DNA of 64,000 nt from [Scytonema hofmanni] UTEX 2349 (GTDB taxonomy: Bacteria; Cyanobacteriota; Cyanobacteriia; Cyanobacteriales; Nostocaceae): positions 2,089,019 through 2,153,018 of the forward strand of contig NZ_KK073768.1 of assembly GCF_000582685.1 (NCBI RefSeq), in the 5' to 3' direction. The translations under genes and the position numbers were made by a program. Within the stretch, counting starts at the first letter, position 1; the number at the start of each line of letters is the position of its first letter. The notes beneath the pieces are model-generated. The model saw nothing but the letters and a program-made list of their open reading frames with translations. It was not told where the DNA came from and made no database searches. Of the stretch, positions 26,157 to 35,146 are shown one piece after another.

Positions 26157-27515
26157 ATGGCTCAAAATTATCGCCGTGGGAAGCTCAGAGGGAAATCCTT
26201 TAAAGGGCAAGATTTAACAGGCGCAGATTTCTCTGATTCTGATATTTGTGGTGCAGATTTTACTGGTGCCATTCTCAAAAGTGCAAATTTTCGCAACGCT
26301 AAAGCAGGTTTACAGCGCCGGTGGGCGATCGCTTTGGTAATATTTGCATTACTACTATCGGCAATATCCGGACTCCTATCATCTGTTGGTGGTTCCCTGC
26401 TAGGATTTCTTCTGGTTAACAATCATCGCGAAAATCTTTACGTTGTTGTAGTTAGCTTGGTAGTTTTGTTAGTTTTTTTTATTACCATTATCCACCGGGG
26501 CTTGTCAGCAGCCTGGGGGTTTTTGATCGTGGCGATCGCTTGGGCAGGTTTGGCGGCGATCGCTTGGGCTGGTATAGTAGCAGTAGCTTGGGCTGGAGTC
26601 GCAGTCACAAGTGTAATGGAATTAGCTTCTATTGTAGCAGTAATTGTTACCGCTTCAATATCGGTAGTTCTTGTGGCGGTAGGGGCAGTAGTTATCGCTG
26701 GAGCCGCCGCATTTGCCGGAATTATCACTGGATTGCTTGCAGTGACTGTCACAGTGTCAATTGCGGGGGCAATAGCAGGAGCAGTAGCTGTAGCGGCAGC
26801 AATGGTCAATTTGATTGCTGGTGGTGTAGCATTGCTCATATCAGGGGCAGTAGTATTATTGAGTGCTTATGTCAGTTGTCATGCCTTATTTGGAGATGAA
26901 AAACAAAGCTTAACTCGGAATTTAGCGATCGCTTTTGTGACAAAACATGGAACTAGTTTTCAAGGCTGTGATTTGACAGATGCTGACTTTACCCAAGCGA
27001 CACTAAAAAACACTAGCTTTACCACAGCTATTTTGACACGCACTTGCTGGTATCAAGCGAAAAAGTTGGATCTTGCGGCTGTGGGGACAACTTATCTTGA
27101 TGATCTGCAATTACGAGAATTGTTGGTTACGAAAGACTTACAAAACAAAAATTTGAATGGCTGGAACTTGCAAAATATAAATTTGCAGGGAGCGAATATC
27201 ATGGACGCTAGCTTAATAGGAGCGAATCTGAGTGCATCTAACTTGCAAGATGCAGATTTTTCTAGAGCTAACCTCGGACAAACGCAATTAAACAAAACCG
27301 ATTTTAGAGGTGCTACTCTTACCGGTGCTTACATCGAAGATTGGTTAATTACTTGGGAAACGAAGTTAGATAATGTTAAGTGTGAGTACATCTTCATGCG
27401 AATTCCCACACGGGAAAATCCTAATCCTCGTCGTTTACCCACAAATTGGGATGAAACGTTTGAAAATGGTGAATTTTCCCGCTTGTTTAATCCCTTGTCG
27501 AAAATTAAGATTTAA
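26157..27515 (+). CDS. Membrane protein with pentapeptide repeats on both sides of a hydrophobic core
   Basis: The 452-residue protein starts at ATG 26157 (a TTG at 26145 is also in frame). Residues about 8-50 are pentapeptide repeats (LRGKSFKGQDLTGADFSDSD, ADFTGAILKSANF). Residues about 55-250 form a very hydrophobic Ala/Val/Gly-rich block with some six to eight potential membrane helices, including near-repeats of AIAWAG; the HIP1 octamers GCGATCGCTTGGG encode part of these. Residues about 265-415 are again pentapeptide repeats (SFQGCDLTDADFTQATLKN, LNGWNLQNINLQGANIMDAS, LSASNLQDADFSRANL). Pentapeptide proteins form right-handed beta helices; the function here is unknown. Confidence 0.85.
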   Translation: MAQNYRRGKLRGKSFKGQDLTGADFSDSDICGADFTGAILKSANFRNAKAGLQRRWAIALVIFALLLSAISGLLSSVGGSLLGFLLVNNHRENLYVVVVSLVVLLVFFITIIHRGLSAAWGFLIVAIAWAGLAAIAWAGIVAVAWAGVAVTSVMELASIVAVIVTASISVVLVAVGAVVIAGAAAFAGIITGLLAVTVTVSIAGAIAGAVAVAAAMVNLIAGGVALLISGAVVLLSAYVSCHALFGDEKQSLTRNLAIAFVTKHGTSFQGCDLTDADFTQATLKNTSFTTAILTRTCWYQAKKLDLAAVGTTYLDDLQLRELLVTKDLQNKNLNGWNLQNINLQGANIMDASLIGANLSASNLQDADFSRANLGQTQLNKTDFRGATLTGAYIEDWLITWETKLDNVKCEYIFMRIPTRENPNPRRLPTNWDETFENGEFSRLFNPLSKIKI

Positions 27516-27622
27516 GAACGTAGTAAGCGCGAAGAGCGCTTTTATTATGAGTACATGTTATAGTCTTCCACTGTGAAATTGGGGATTTTTTCAGCGCTGA
27601 AGCGCCGACTACGAATATAATA

Positions 27623-28432
27623 TTAAACTCGCCTTTCTGTTACTAAGGTGAGACTAACCCATTCGCCTTTATCGCTGTAACTACGAATCATGCGTTGGCG
27701 TAAGTTAGGTTCGATTAACCAACCCGCTTCTAAGATAAAGCTTTGCCGTAATTGCACTTTAACTGGTAAATTAGCAGAAGCACCATCGGGTAAGAGTAAT
27801 ACTTGCACCTGATGGCGAGGATTTTGGTCAAAGTGAATTATAGAGCCTTTAACCGTAGCAGTTGAGGTAATTGTCCGTTCGCCAAAGGTTAAACTTTGAA
27901 TTAATCGCCCAGCATCAAGTCGTAATTGTAGAGTAGAAGAAAACGTATCAGGCGATCGCCAATCAGGATATATTGTTACACCTTCGCCGTGCCATTCTCC
28001 CAACAAGTCATCTATCGTTAAAACTGCACGTTGTGCTGCTTGGGTTCCCGCCAAATGTTCGCGAATTAAGGTAAGTTGGTCTAAATCACCATTTTTATCA
28101 AATAGCTGCACCAACCGTAAGCGGTGATTTTTTTGAATAAATCCAAATTCGGCGCCAAATTCAGAATAGGGTGCTAACTGAATCGAACCTTGAGAAAATT
28201 CGCCATTTTCAAAAAATAGAACACTTCTCCCTAGCGAACTATATTCTAAAACTTTTTCATCTTCCCGCAGACGGATAATTTGGCGAATAGTCTGATTATT
28301 GTTCAAACCTTCCAAGGAGACAATTGAGGGAGTATCATTCACCAATTCACCTTGGGGAGAGAAACGGGTAAATGAACCAGACCAAACACCGATATTTTGC
28401 AGCAAACGTTCCCATTGCGATCGCATAGCCAT
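27623..28432 (-). CDS. DUF3598 family protein
   Basis: The 269-residue protein opens RSQWERLLQNIGVWSGSFTR and contains FFENGEFSQGSIQLAPYSEF and LLGEWHGEGVTIYPDWRSPD. These are the hallmarks of cyanobacterial DUF3598, which forms two lipocalin-like beta-barrel halves. It has no signal peptide. The ligand and role are unknown. Its start is ATG 28432 or the near ATG 28426. A GTAGAGACG palindrome lies upstream at 28516. Confidence 0.8.
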   Translation of the reverse strand: MAMRSQWERLLQNIGVWSGSFTRFSPQGELVNDTPSIVSLEGLNNNQTIRQIIRLREDEKVLEYSSLGRSVLFFENGEFSQGSIQLAPYSEFGAEFGFIQKNHRLRLVQLFDKNGDLDQLTLIREHLAGTQAAQRAVLTIDDLLGEWHGEGVTIYPDWRSPDTFSSTLQLRLDAGRLIQSLTFGERTITSTATVKGSIIHFDQNPRHQVQVLLLPDGASANLPVKVQLRQSFILEAGWLIEPNLRQRMIRSYSDKGEWVSLTLVTERRV

Positions 28433-28515
28433 TTTGGATTTGAGATTGGTTAGGATTTACGCTTTCTTAATAGACAACCGATGTGGAAATTAATTATACG
28501 TTGCCCGAAACCCTT

Positions 28516-28544
28516 GTAGAGACGTTCCGTTGGAACGTCTTTAC
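28516..28544. repeat. Dispersed GTAGAGACG palindrome, copy 2
   Basis: GTAGAGACGTTCC, GTT, then GGAACGTCTTTAC. One mismatch in the stem; the core is nearly the same as copy 1 and the copy at 35147. Confidence 0.85.
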
Positions 28545-28669
28545 GTCTTTTCTGGAGATGTCTAATGAAAAAACGAACCGCAGAGGACGCAGAGTTCACA
28601 GAGAAATGAGGAAGAGAGAGAATTATAAATGTGGCTAGCGTAGTCAGCACTCTTCGTGCTTACTAGATG

Positions 28670-29968
28670 TTACCATTCCGCCAAAGCTGCGGTAACTCCT
28701 TCTCGTAAATCTGGTGTAAGTGCGGGATTATTTAATAATTGTTGCAATTGATTATAAACGGTTTCTGCTGCGAGATTCTTTAGTGCAGCGACGATGTGCA
28801 ATCTGACAACTTCATTATTATCTGTTAGGAGAGAAATCAACGGTTCAATTGCCTCGATATTGCCTAATTGTCCCAAAGATAAAGCGATGGTACTTTTAAT
28901 TGAGGCAATCTCAACTGCTGGATGTTGCGATCGCACTATTGAAAGTAAAATACCTGTCGCTTTTGCCGTTAATGCCGAATCGCTGACTCGACCTAAAACT
29001 GTAACGATTTCTAACCACACTGTCTCTAATGAAAGTTGATCAAATGCTTGTTGGAGATATTCTAAACTGGATGATGTCTTGATCCAACTCAGGGCGCGGA
29101 CAACTTCAAGTTGTAATTTTATTGGTGTCTGGGGCGATATTAGCACTAAAAATAAGTGTTTGGCAGCCTCATCACTGCCAATGCGTGAAAGTGCAACCGC
29201 TGCTGCTTGAGCAACTTCTATATTAAGGTCATAAAGTTTGGGTTGCAGTTTCCCCACCAAATCTAATTCTTGATGTAAGTCAGTGCGAACACTCAACCCA
29301 AGCACAGCTTCTCTTCTAACAGCAGCAGCGACATCAGTTAAAGCATTTAAAAGAATCGGTGGAATACGAGGATCGGCAAAGCTGCTGAGGGCTTCAATGG
29401 CTATAGCGCGGATTTCAACTAGGGGATCTTGCACCACACTCAATAGAGGTGCAATAATTTCTGGTTTGCGGATGTAAGAAAGCGATCGCACTGCGAAAAC
29501 TCGTGTCTCTTGGGATGCTAAAAGTTCTGATAAAGCAATAACCGCACTTTGTCCAATTTTTGCTAATGCAGCAGCAGCGATCGCCTTAAGTTCTTCATTT
29601 TCATTGGCTTGAAGAAATTTTACCAGGGATGCGATCGCAATGGGATTTTTCAGTTCTCCTAAAATCCGGACTGCATACCACCGCAATTCTGACTCTGCAT
29701 CTTCATCTTCTAGGATGTCAATCAACGGGGTTATAGCAACATTTCCCAAACGGACAAACACTTTACCAATTTCCCAGCGTTGCTGAAAATCCCCCATTTC
29801 TAAAACACAGAGTGCTAATTCCAGCAAATATGCTTGATTTTTAACTATTTCTGGGTTTTTGGCATCCTCTCCCAGAGTCAACTGTTGCACGCATTGCAAC
29901 ACTCCTGACCAATCAGCCGCATCATGTGCTGCCTGCGCTTGCACCAAAAGCTCGTTGATGTTATTCAC
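28670..29968 (-). CDS. HEAT-repeat protein
   Basis: The 432-residue protein is built of HEAT/PBS-lyase-like repeats from about residue 75 onward: AITPLIDILEDEDAESELRW, PIAIASLVKFLQANENEELK, PEIIAPLLSVVQDPLVEIRA, AIEPLISLLTDNNEVVRLHI. The N-terminal 70 residues are a different helical part. Such proteins are scaffolds; in cyanobacteria some relatives (CpcE/F, NblB) act on phycobilins, but nothing here marks it as a lyase. It is probably a separate unit from DUF3598, since 240 bases with a palindrome lie between. Confidence 0.85.
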   Translation of the reverse strand: MNNINELLVQAQAAHDAADWSGVLQCVQQLTLGEDAKNPEIVKNQAYLLELALCVLEMGDFQQRWEIGKVFVRLGNVAITPLIDILEDEDAESELRWYAVRILGELKNPIAIASLVKFLQANENEELKAIAAAALAKIGQSAVIALSELLASQETRVFAVRSLSYIRKPEIIAPLLSVVQDPLVEIRAIAIEALSSFADPRIPPILLNALTDVAAAVRREAVLGLSVRTDLHQELDLVGKLQPKLYDLNIEVAQAAAVALSRIGSDEAAKHLFLVLISPQTPIKLQLEVVRALSWIKTSSSLEYLQQAFDQLSLETVWLEIVTVLGRVSDSALTAKATGILLSIVRSQHPAVEIASIKSTIALSLGQLGNIEAIEPLISLLTDNNEVVRLHIVAALKNLAAETVYNQLQQLLNNPALTPDLREGVTAALAEW

Positions 29969-30317
29969 AATTGGTTAGTTGTTGGTTGGTGGTTATTGGT
30001 TGTTATATCATGTCCAGCTAATTGCCTATATTTAGACATCCACCGCTGTTTATGGCTGCGTTACCCGAAAAATATGTAACAGAGGTAGCATTGCTACGTC
30101 TGTTACATAGGTTTTTGATGTGTGGTTCAAATAGATGAATATTGCTCTAATACGACTATGCATTCATCAGTATATGTAATAAATTATGCAAGTTACGACT
30201 TGATCCGACTTTAAAATCCGACTTTGCCGACTATCGGAAACGGGACAGAGAAGATAAAAATATATACAGCTAGCAAACAGAATGCTAGCTAATCAAATGC
30301 AAGAGATTAAGGAACCC
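29969..30317. other. Spacer with repeats before the CNNC protein
   Basis: TTGGTTAGTTGTTGGTTGG-type repeats lie at 29970-30005. At 30073-30109 a near-palindrome TATGTAACAGAGGTAGCA / TGCTACGTCTGTTACATA resembles the GTAGAGACG family with different arms. No gene was seen. The sequence before 30282 is A+T-rich and may hold the promoter of the next gene. Confidence 0.5.
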
Positions 30318-30890
30318 ATGAAAAAATTAATTTCAGTAATGTTTGCCGCATTATTAGTTGTTGTGGTTACTTTCAACTTCTCAATTGCTCCTGCAAACGC
30401 ACAAGCAACTAGCGCAGGCTACAAAATAGGCTTACAAGCCGATACAGGAAAATGGCTGTCTCGTTGTAACAATTGCCAAAAAGTTATAGGTAACAATCCT
30501 GATACAGCTACAGTACATATTGACCAACCCATCTCTAGTAATCCTTATGCTCAATTTGAGGTTGTCAATGTAGGTAATGGCAAAATAGCTCTCAAAGCAG
30601 ATACTGGTAAATATTTAGCACGATGCAACAACTGTATTGTTGGAGGTGCGTATCCAGATAGCCTCACAATTCATGTAACTGATCCTTCTTTACCCTATGC
30701 CCAATTTACTCCAGAATACTTGTTGAATGGCAAGTATGCTCTCAAAGCAGATACTGGTAAATATGTAGCACGATGCAACAATTGTTCTCCTGGTGCTGCG
30801 GTATCAGATACCGTTACTATTCACGTTGACACTCCCAAAGGAAACAGTTTTGCTCAGTGGGATATAATCCCTGTCCTTCCTAACCTATAA
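30318..30890 (+). CDS. Exported three-repeat protein with CNNC motifs (beta-trefoil candidate)
   Basis: The 190-residue protein starts at ATG 30318, where AAGGA lies four bases upstream. The signal peptide MKKLISVMFAALLVVVVTFN is followed by cleavage near ANA-QA. The mature part has three repeats of about 50 residues, each with L(Q/K)ADTGK(W/Y)(L/V)(S/A)RCNNC, then TxTxHxxxP, then an aromatic AQF/AQW. Three such repeats fit a beta-trefoil fold like fascin or lectin-type modules, though this is inference. Repeats two and three are almost identical over about 48 bases of DNA, so the duplication is recent or gene-converted. Each CNNC could form a disulfide or bind metal. Confidence 0.75.
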   Translation: MKKLISVMFAALLVVVVTFNFSIAPANAQATSAGYKIGLQADTGKWLSRCNNCQKVIGNNPDTATVHIDQPISSNPYAQFEVVNVGNGKIALKADTGKYLARCNNCIVGGAYPDSLTIHVTDPSLPYAQFTPEYLLNGKYALKADTGKYVARCNNCSPGAAVSDTVTIHVDTPKGNSFAQWDIIPVLPNL

Positions 30891-30897
30891 GTCAATC

Positions 30898-31042
30898 TGA
30901 CTTTTCACGGGATCTGGAAAACCTCACTTCCATTCCTCTCTCCTGCAAGGAGAGAGGCTTTGAATTCTCCCCATTACCTTGTAGGGAAGGGGGCTAGGGG
31001 GTTAGGTTTCGCGTTAGCTTTTCCACATGACGTGAAAAGTCA
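30898..31042. repeat. Repeat unit bounded by TGACTTTTCACG inverted repeats
   Basis: TGACTTTTCACG at 30898-30909 is matched inversely at 31031-31042. Inside is the hairpin CTCTCTCC...GGAGAGAG and a G-rich stretch with GGGGGCTAGGGGGTTAGG. It follows the CNNC gene at once and may act as its 3' hairpin. Confidence 0.6.
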
Positions 31043-31047
31043 GATAA

Positions 31048-31156
31048 GTCAATACGGTTGGTGTTAAGGATTTTTAGTACTGATTTTAGACCTGTAGAGA
31101 CGTGAAATTTCACGTCTCTACACTGGTATTTTGGGCTTAACACCAACTGTATTGAC
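31048..31156. repeat. Nested inverted repeat containing palindrome copy 3
   Basis: GTCAATACGGTTGGTGTTAA is matched inversely at 31136-31156 with one mismatch. Inside, at 31094-31121, is the perfect 28-bp palindrome GTAGAGACGTGAAA / TTTCACGTCTCTAC. This suggests one dispersed palindrome inside a larger MITE-like element upstream of the nirA promoter. Confidence 0.7.
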
Positions 31157-31285
31157 TAGCACTAAAGAATCAGAGGGGCAATTGCTCCTCTTTTTGTTTG
31201 ATGTCTATTGCGATCGCTAATTAAATTTTATTTATGCATAAATTGCATCATTGCGATACATTTTCGTCAATTTTACCAAAATTTC

Positions 31286-31327
31286 GTAGCTATTTATACT
31301 ATTTTCACATTCATGCAACCTTAATCT
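31286..31327 (+). promoter_or_regulatory. NtcA-activated promoter of nirA
   Basis: GTAGCTATTTATAC (31286-31299) is a perfect GTA-N8-TAC NtcA box. Exactly 22 bases later TAATCT (31322-31327) fits the TA-N3-T -10 element. This spacing is the standard class II NtcA promoter, in which NtcA replaces a -35 box and is activated under nitrogen limitation by 2-oxoglutarate. The transcript would have a leader of about 120-125 bases before nirA. Confidence 0.88.
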
Positions 31328-31457
31328 TAGAAACAAGCAAATCGTTACAAGTCTGGTAAAACTCACTAAATAGAGCTGACTTAAAAAATCGTAAATTCAC
31401 AACCCGATAAAACTACATTCAGATATTCAAACGCGAACTAGCAACAAAGCAACGGAA

Positions 31458-33086
31458 ATGACAGACACAGCAACTACCATACCCAGCTTAAACAAGTTCG
31501 AGAAATTCAAAGCAGAAAAAGATGGACTCGCTGTAAAGGCAGAAATCGAAAAATTTGCCTCCTTGGGTTGGGAAGCAATGGACGAATGCGATCGCGACCA
31601 TCGGCTAAAATGGTTGGGTGTGTTTTTTCGCCCAGTCACTCCCGGCAAGTTTATGATGCGGTTGCGGATGCCTAACGGTATTCTGACTTCTCATCAAATG
31701 CGTGTGTTAGCTGAAGTAGTGCAGCGTTACGGCGAAGACGGCTACGCTGACATCACTACTAGACAGAATATCCAATTACGGGGCATCCGCATTCAAGATT
31801 TACCAGATATCTTTAATAAATTTGAGGCTGTTGGCTTAACCAGTGTACAGTCAGGAATGGACAACGTTCGCAACATTACAGGCGATCCCGTAGCTGGATT
31901 AGATGCTTCGGAGTTGTTTGATACGCGAGAGTTGGTACAGCAAATTCAAGATATGATTACCAACAATGGCGTTGGTAACTCAGAGTTTAGCAACCTGCCG
32001 CGCAAGTTTAATATAGCCATCACCGGTGGACGTGATAACTCAGTTCATGCGGAAATTAACGATTTGGCTTTTGTCCCTGCTTTTAAGGAAGGAGGACAAG
32101 GGGGACAAAGAGGACATGGGGAAAAGGACGAAACTGCTTCCTTGTCCTCCCCCTCTTCCTTGTCCCCTATCTTTGGCTTCAATGTCCTGGTTGGTGGCTT
32201 TTTCTCTGCCAAACGGTGTGATGCAGCGATTCCCTTAAATGCTTGGGTGCCCCCAGAAGATGTAGTTGCTGTATGTAGAGCGATTTTGGAAGTTTTTCGC
32301 GATCGCGGTTTACGCGCAAATCGCCAAAAATCGCGCTTAATGTGGCTAATTGACGAATGGGGTTTAGATAAATTCCGCTCAGAAGTCGAAAACCGTTTGG
32401 GTAAGTCATTAATCAGCGCAGCAGCGAAAGACGAAATCGACTGGGAAAAACGCGACCACATTGGCGTATACAAACAAAAGCAACCCGGATTAAACTACGT
32501 AGGGTTAAACATTCCCGTTGGTCGATTCTTTGCCGATGATATGTTTGAAATCGCCCGACTTGCGGAAGTTTACGGCAGCAATGAAATTAGGCTGACGGTT
32601 GAACAAAACGTGATTATCCCCAATATTGCTGATACAAGATTGGCAACATTTTTAACAGAGAGATTGTTAGAAAGATTTAGAATTGAGCCTGGTTCGTTAA
32701 TGCGATCGCTAGTTTCTTGTACAGGCGCCCAATTTTGTAACTTTGCCCTAATTGAAACCAAAAACCGCGCTTTGGCAATGATTAAAACATTGGAAAGCGA
32801 GTTAACATTCACTCAGACTGTACGCATTCACTGGACAGGTTGTCCTAACTCCTGCGGACAGCCCCAAGTTGCAGACATCGGCTTAATGGGAACTAAAGTA
32901 CGCAAAAATGGCAAAACTTTAGAAGGAGTTGACATTTATATGGGTGGCAAAGTTGGTAAAGACGCACATTTAGGAACTTGTGTCACGAAAAGCATACCCT
33001 GCGAAGATTTGCAGCCAGTATTACGCCAACTGCTAATAGAAAACTTCGGCGCACGCGCAAAAGAAGAGTTAGTGGTTATTAGTTAG
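31458..33086 (+). CDS. nirA: Ferredoxin-nitrite reductase with an in-frame repeat insertion
   Basis: The 542-residue enzyme reduces nitrite to ammonium with six electrons from ferredoxin. The sirohaem/4Fe-4S ligands are Cys421 and Cys427 (LVSCTGAQFCNFAL) and Cys462 and Cys466 (GCPNSCGQPQVADIGL). The N-terminal part has the paired ferritin-like halves with TRQNIQLRGI. Between residues about 212 and 237 there is an extra low-complexity stretch (GGQGGQRGHGEKDETASLSS) that I do not expect in NirA; the family normally runs from AFVPAFKEG straight to FGFNVLVGGFFSAKRC. Its DNA (32091-32168) is a GGACAAGGGGGACAAAG / CTTGTCCTCCCCCTCTTCC inverted repeat like those between genes. The frame is kept. Transcription starts from the NtcA promoter upstream. 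Confidence 0.95.
   Translation: MTDTATTIPSLNKFEKFKAEKDGLAVKAEIEKFASLGWEAMDECDRDHRLKWLGVFFRPVTPGKFMMRLRMPNGILTSHQMRVLAEVVQRYGEDGYADITTRQNIQLRGIRIQDLPDIFNKFEAVGLTSVQSGMDNVRNITGDPVAGLDASELFDTRELVQQIQDMITNNGVGNSEFSNLPRKFNIAITGGRDNSVHAEINDLAFVPAFKEGGQGGQRGHGEKDETASLSSPSSLSPIFGFNVLVGGFFSAKRCDAAIPLNAWVPPEDVVAVCRAILEVFRDRGLRANRQKSRLMWLIDEWGLDKFRSEVENRLGKSLISAAAKDEIDWEKRDHIGVYKQKQPGLNYVGLNIPVGRFFADDMFEIARLAEVYGSNEIRLTVEQNVIIPNIADTRLATFLTERLLERFRIEPGSLMRSLVSCTGAQFCNFALIETKNRALAMIKTLESELTFTQTVRIHWTGCPNSCGQPQVADIGLMGTKVRKNGKTLEGVDIYMGGKVGKDAHLGTCVTKSIPCEDLQPVLRQLLIENFGARAKEELVVIS
32083..32168. repeat. G-rich/C-rich inverted repeat inside nirA
   Basis: AAGGAGGACAAGGGGGACAA and CTTGTCCTCCCCCTCTTCCT flank a short core. 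The pattern matches the intergenic hairpin repeats of this genome, but here it is translated in frame within nirA. Confidence 0.8.
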
Positions 33087-33088
33087 GG

Positions 33089-33232
33089 GATAGGGGATAG
33101 TGGTTAGTCGATAGTGGCTAGGGGATAGTGGTTAATAGAACAACCATCAACCAACAACTATCAACTATCAACTATCAACTATCAACTAACAACTATCAAC
33201 TAACAACTAACAACTAACAACTATCAACCAAC
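33089..33232. repeat. GATAGTGGTTA / CAACTATCAA tandem repeat
   Basis: About five GGATAGTGGTTAG-type units are followed by some twelve CAACTATCAACTA-type heptamers in the opposite sense. It fills the gap between nirA and nrtP, which are probably in one transcription unit, so the mRNA may form a long hairpin that lowers downstream expression. Confidence 0.85.
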
Positions 33233-33304
33233 ATCTTAGGGCAATTACATAATTGTCCACAGATTTTTCTACGCAATTATTCAATTTTTACTTAGGAAAA
33301 CTCA

Positions 33305-34807
33305 ATGCTCAAAGGTTTACTTTCATTAACCGGTCGCTACCGCATCTTACATCAGACTTGGTTTGCCTTCTTTCTCACTTTCGTTTGTTGGTTTAACTTT
33401 GCTCCCTTTGCGACAACTATTGGTAAACAATTACAATTAGCACCCGAACAAATTAAAACTTTGGGCATCTGCAACTTAGCGCTGACAATTCCAGCGCGGA
33501 TTATTATTGGGATGCTCTTGGATCGTTATGGTCCGAGAAAAACTTACTCAATGCTGCTAATTTTTTCAGTGGTTCCCTGTATGGCTACAGCGCTGTCACA
33601 AAACTTCAACCAATTAGTTATCAGTCGCTTGTTGATGGGAATTGTCGGTGCTGGGTTTGTCGTCGGTATCCGCATGGTGGCAGAATGGTTTCCCCCGAAA
33701 GATATCGGTATAGCTCAAGGGGTTTATGGTGGTTGGGGCAACTTTGGGGCATTTGGGGCTGAATTTGCCTTACCGATGATTGCGGTTGCGGCTAGCTTTA
33801 TGACTGGTGGTGCTTCTAACTGGCGTTTGGCGATCGCTCTCACAGGTATAATTGCAGCAATTTACGGTGTAATTTATTTCAACACCGTTCAAGATACCCC
33901 TCCTGGCAAAACTTACAATCGTCCTAAGAAAAATGGTTCTTTAGAAGTAACCAGTGTCAAAAGTTTCTGGGCGATGATTATCTCAAACTTTGGTTTGATT
34001 TTCGCTTTAGGTTTATTAGCTTGGCGTTTGGAACAAAAGAACATTCATTTCTTAAATCTCAGCCAAATGTATTTGGTTTGGGTTGCGTTACTCGGATTAT
34101 TTGCTTATCAAAGTTACCAAGCTTATAAAGTCAACCGGGAACTATTAACTGGCAGAAAAATTTATGCTCCATCCGAACGCTATCAATTTGGTCAAGTAGC
34201 TTTACTCGAATTCACATACATAACTAACTTTGGTTCTGAACTTGCAGCGGTTTCCATGCTGCCGGCATTTTTTGAAAAGACCTTTGGTTTAGAGCATGTA
34301 GTAGCGGGGATGATTGCTTCTATCTATCCCTTCATGAACTTAATTTCTCGTCCTACCGGTGGCTTAATTTCTGATAAATTTGGATCTCGCAAATGGACAA
34401 TGACAATTATTTCTGCTGGGATTGGTGTCAGTTATTTGATGGCACATTTTATTAACAAAAACTGGTCTCTTCCACTAGCGATCGCTGTTACTATATTAGC
34501 CGCATACTTTGCCCAAGCTGGCTGCGGTGCAACCTACGGTATCGTACCTTTAATTAAGAAAGAAGCCACAGGTCAAATTGCTGGTAATGTCGGCGCTTAC
34601 GGTAATTTCGGCGGTGTGGTTTATCTCACAATCTTCAGCTTAACTGATGCACCGACTCTCTTTAGCACAATGGGTATAGCTGCAATGATCTGCGCCTTTA
34701 TGTGTGCCTTCTTCCTCAAAGAACCGAAAGGCTCTTTCGCTGGTGCTTACGAAGATGAATCACTAGAAAATACAACCCAAAAAGCTCCTATCTTAGCCGA
34801 AGAATAA
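33305..34807 (+). CDS. nrtP: Nitrate/nitrite transporter, NrtP/NarK-type MFS permease
   Basis: The 500-residue protein has about twelve transmembrane helices and the nitrate-signature stretches GGWGNFGAFGAEF (helix 5) and GNVGAYGNFGGVVYLT (helix 11), plus the MFS motif GMLLDRYGPRK between helices 2 and 3. An extra hydrophilic loop and helix pair (about residues 205-285) lie in the centre. Cyanobacteria take up nitrate either by the ABC system NrtABCD or by this MFS type; only the latter is present here. TAGGAAAA precedes ATG 33305. It lies between nirA and narB. Confidence 0.93.
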   Translation: MLKGLLSLTGRYRILHQTWFAFFLTFVCWFNFAPFATTIGKQLQLAPEQIKTLGICNLALTIPARIIIGMLLDRYGPRKTYSMLLIFSVVPCMATALSQNFNQLVISRLLMGIVGAGFVVGIRMVAEWFPPKDIGIAQGVYGGWGNFGAFGAEFALPMIAVAASFMTGGASNWRLAIALTGIIAAIYGVIYFNTVQDTPPGKTYNRPKKNGSLEVTSVKSFWAMIISNFGLIFALGLLAWRLEQKNIHFLNLSQMYLVWVALLGLFAYQSYQAYKVNRELLTGRKIYAPSERYQFGQVALLEFTYITNFGSELAAVSMLPAFFEKTFGLEHVVAGMIASIYPFMNLISRPTGGLISDKFGSRKWTMTIISAGIGVSYLMAHFINKNWSLPLAIAVTILAAYFAQAGCGATYGIVPLIKKEATGQIAGNVGAYGNFGGVVYLTIFSLTDAPTLFSTMGIAAMICAFMCAFFLKEPKGSFAGAYEDESLENTTQKAPILAEE

Positions 34808-34918
34808 GATTTAAATAGGTTTGGATTACTACTAATAAACTTCTCAAAATCACATCTGAGATACACACACAAAATGAACCTGTGTGTCTCTTCAATTTAA
34901 GGAAAAAATCCCATTTAT

Positions 34919-34947
34919 GTAGAGACGTAGCAATGCTACGTCTCTGC
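34919..34947. repeat. Dispersed GTAGAGACG palindrome, copy 4
   Basis: GTAGAGACGTAGCA, one A, then TGCTACGTCTCTGC, a 14-bp stem with one mismatch. It lies in the 650-base gap between nrtP and narB, which holds copy 5 as well and no gene. No NtcA box of GTA-N8-TAC form was found in this gap. Confidence 0.85.
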
Positions 34948-35146
34948 GAAGATTTGGGGCTTAACTGAATGATATTGGTTTATTAGCAAAAAGTATCACA
35001 AAACACTTTTTCTTTGTCACAATTGATATTAGATTAAGTAAAAATGCTATCAGGAAAATTTCCGAAAGTTTTTCCAAGCAAATTTGAGAAAACTTCTTAA
35101 CACAAACTATCAGATTTTTCAGCATTGTATAACCGTGGGATGAATC

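Noticed and set aside
26438..26899. Frames on both strands in the hydrophobic core of the pentapeptide protein
   Set aside because: They are Thr/Ala- or Ser-rich shadows caused by the repetitive codons of the real gene.
33089..33232. Tandem CAACTAT repeats as a possible CRISPR array
   Set aside because: Units are about seven bases, with no spacers and no cas genes nearby; they are STRR-type repeats.
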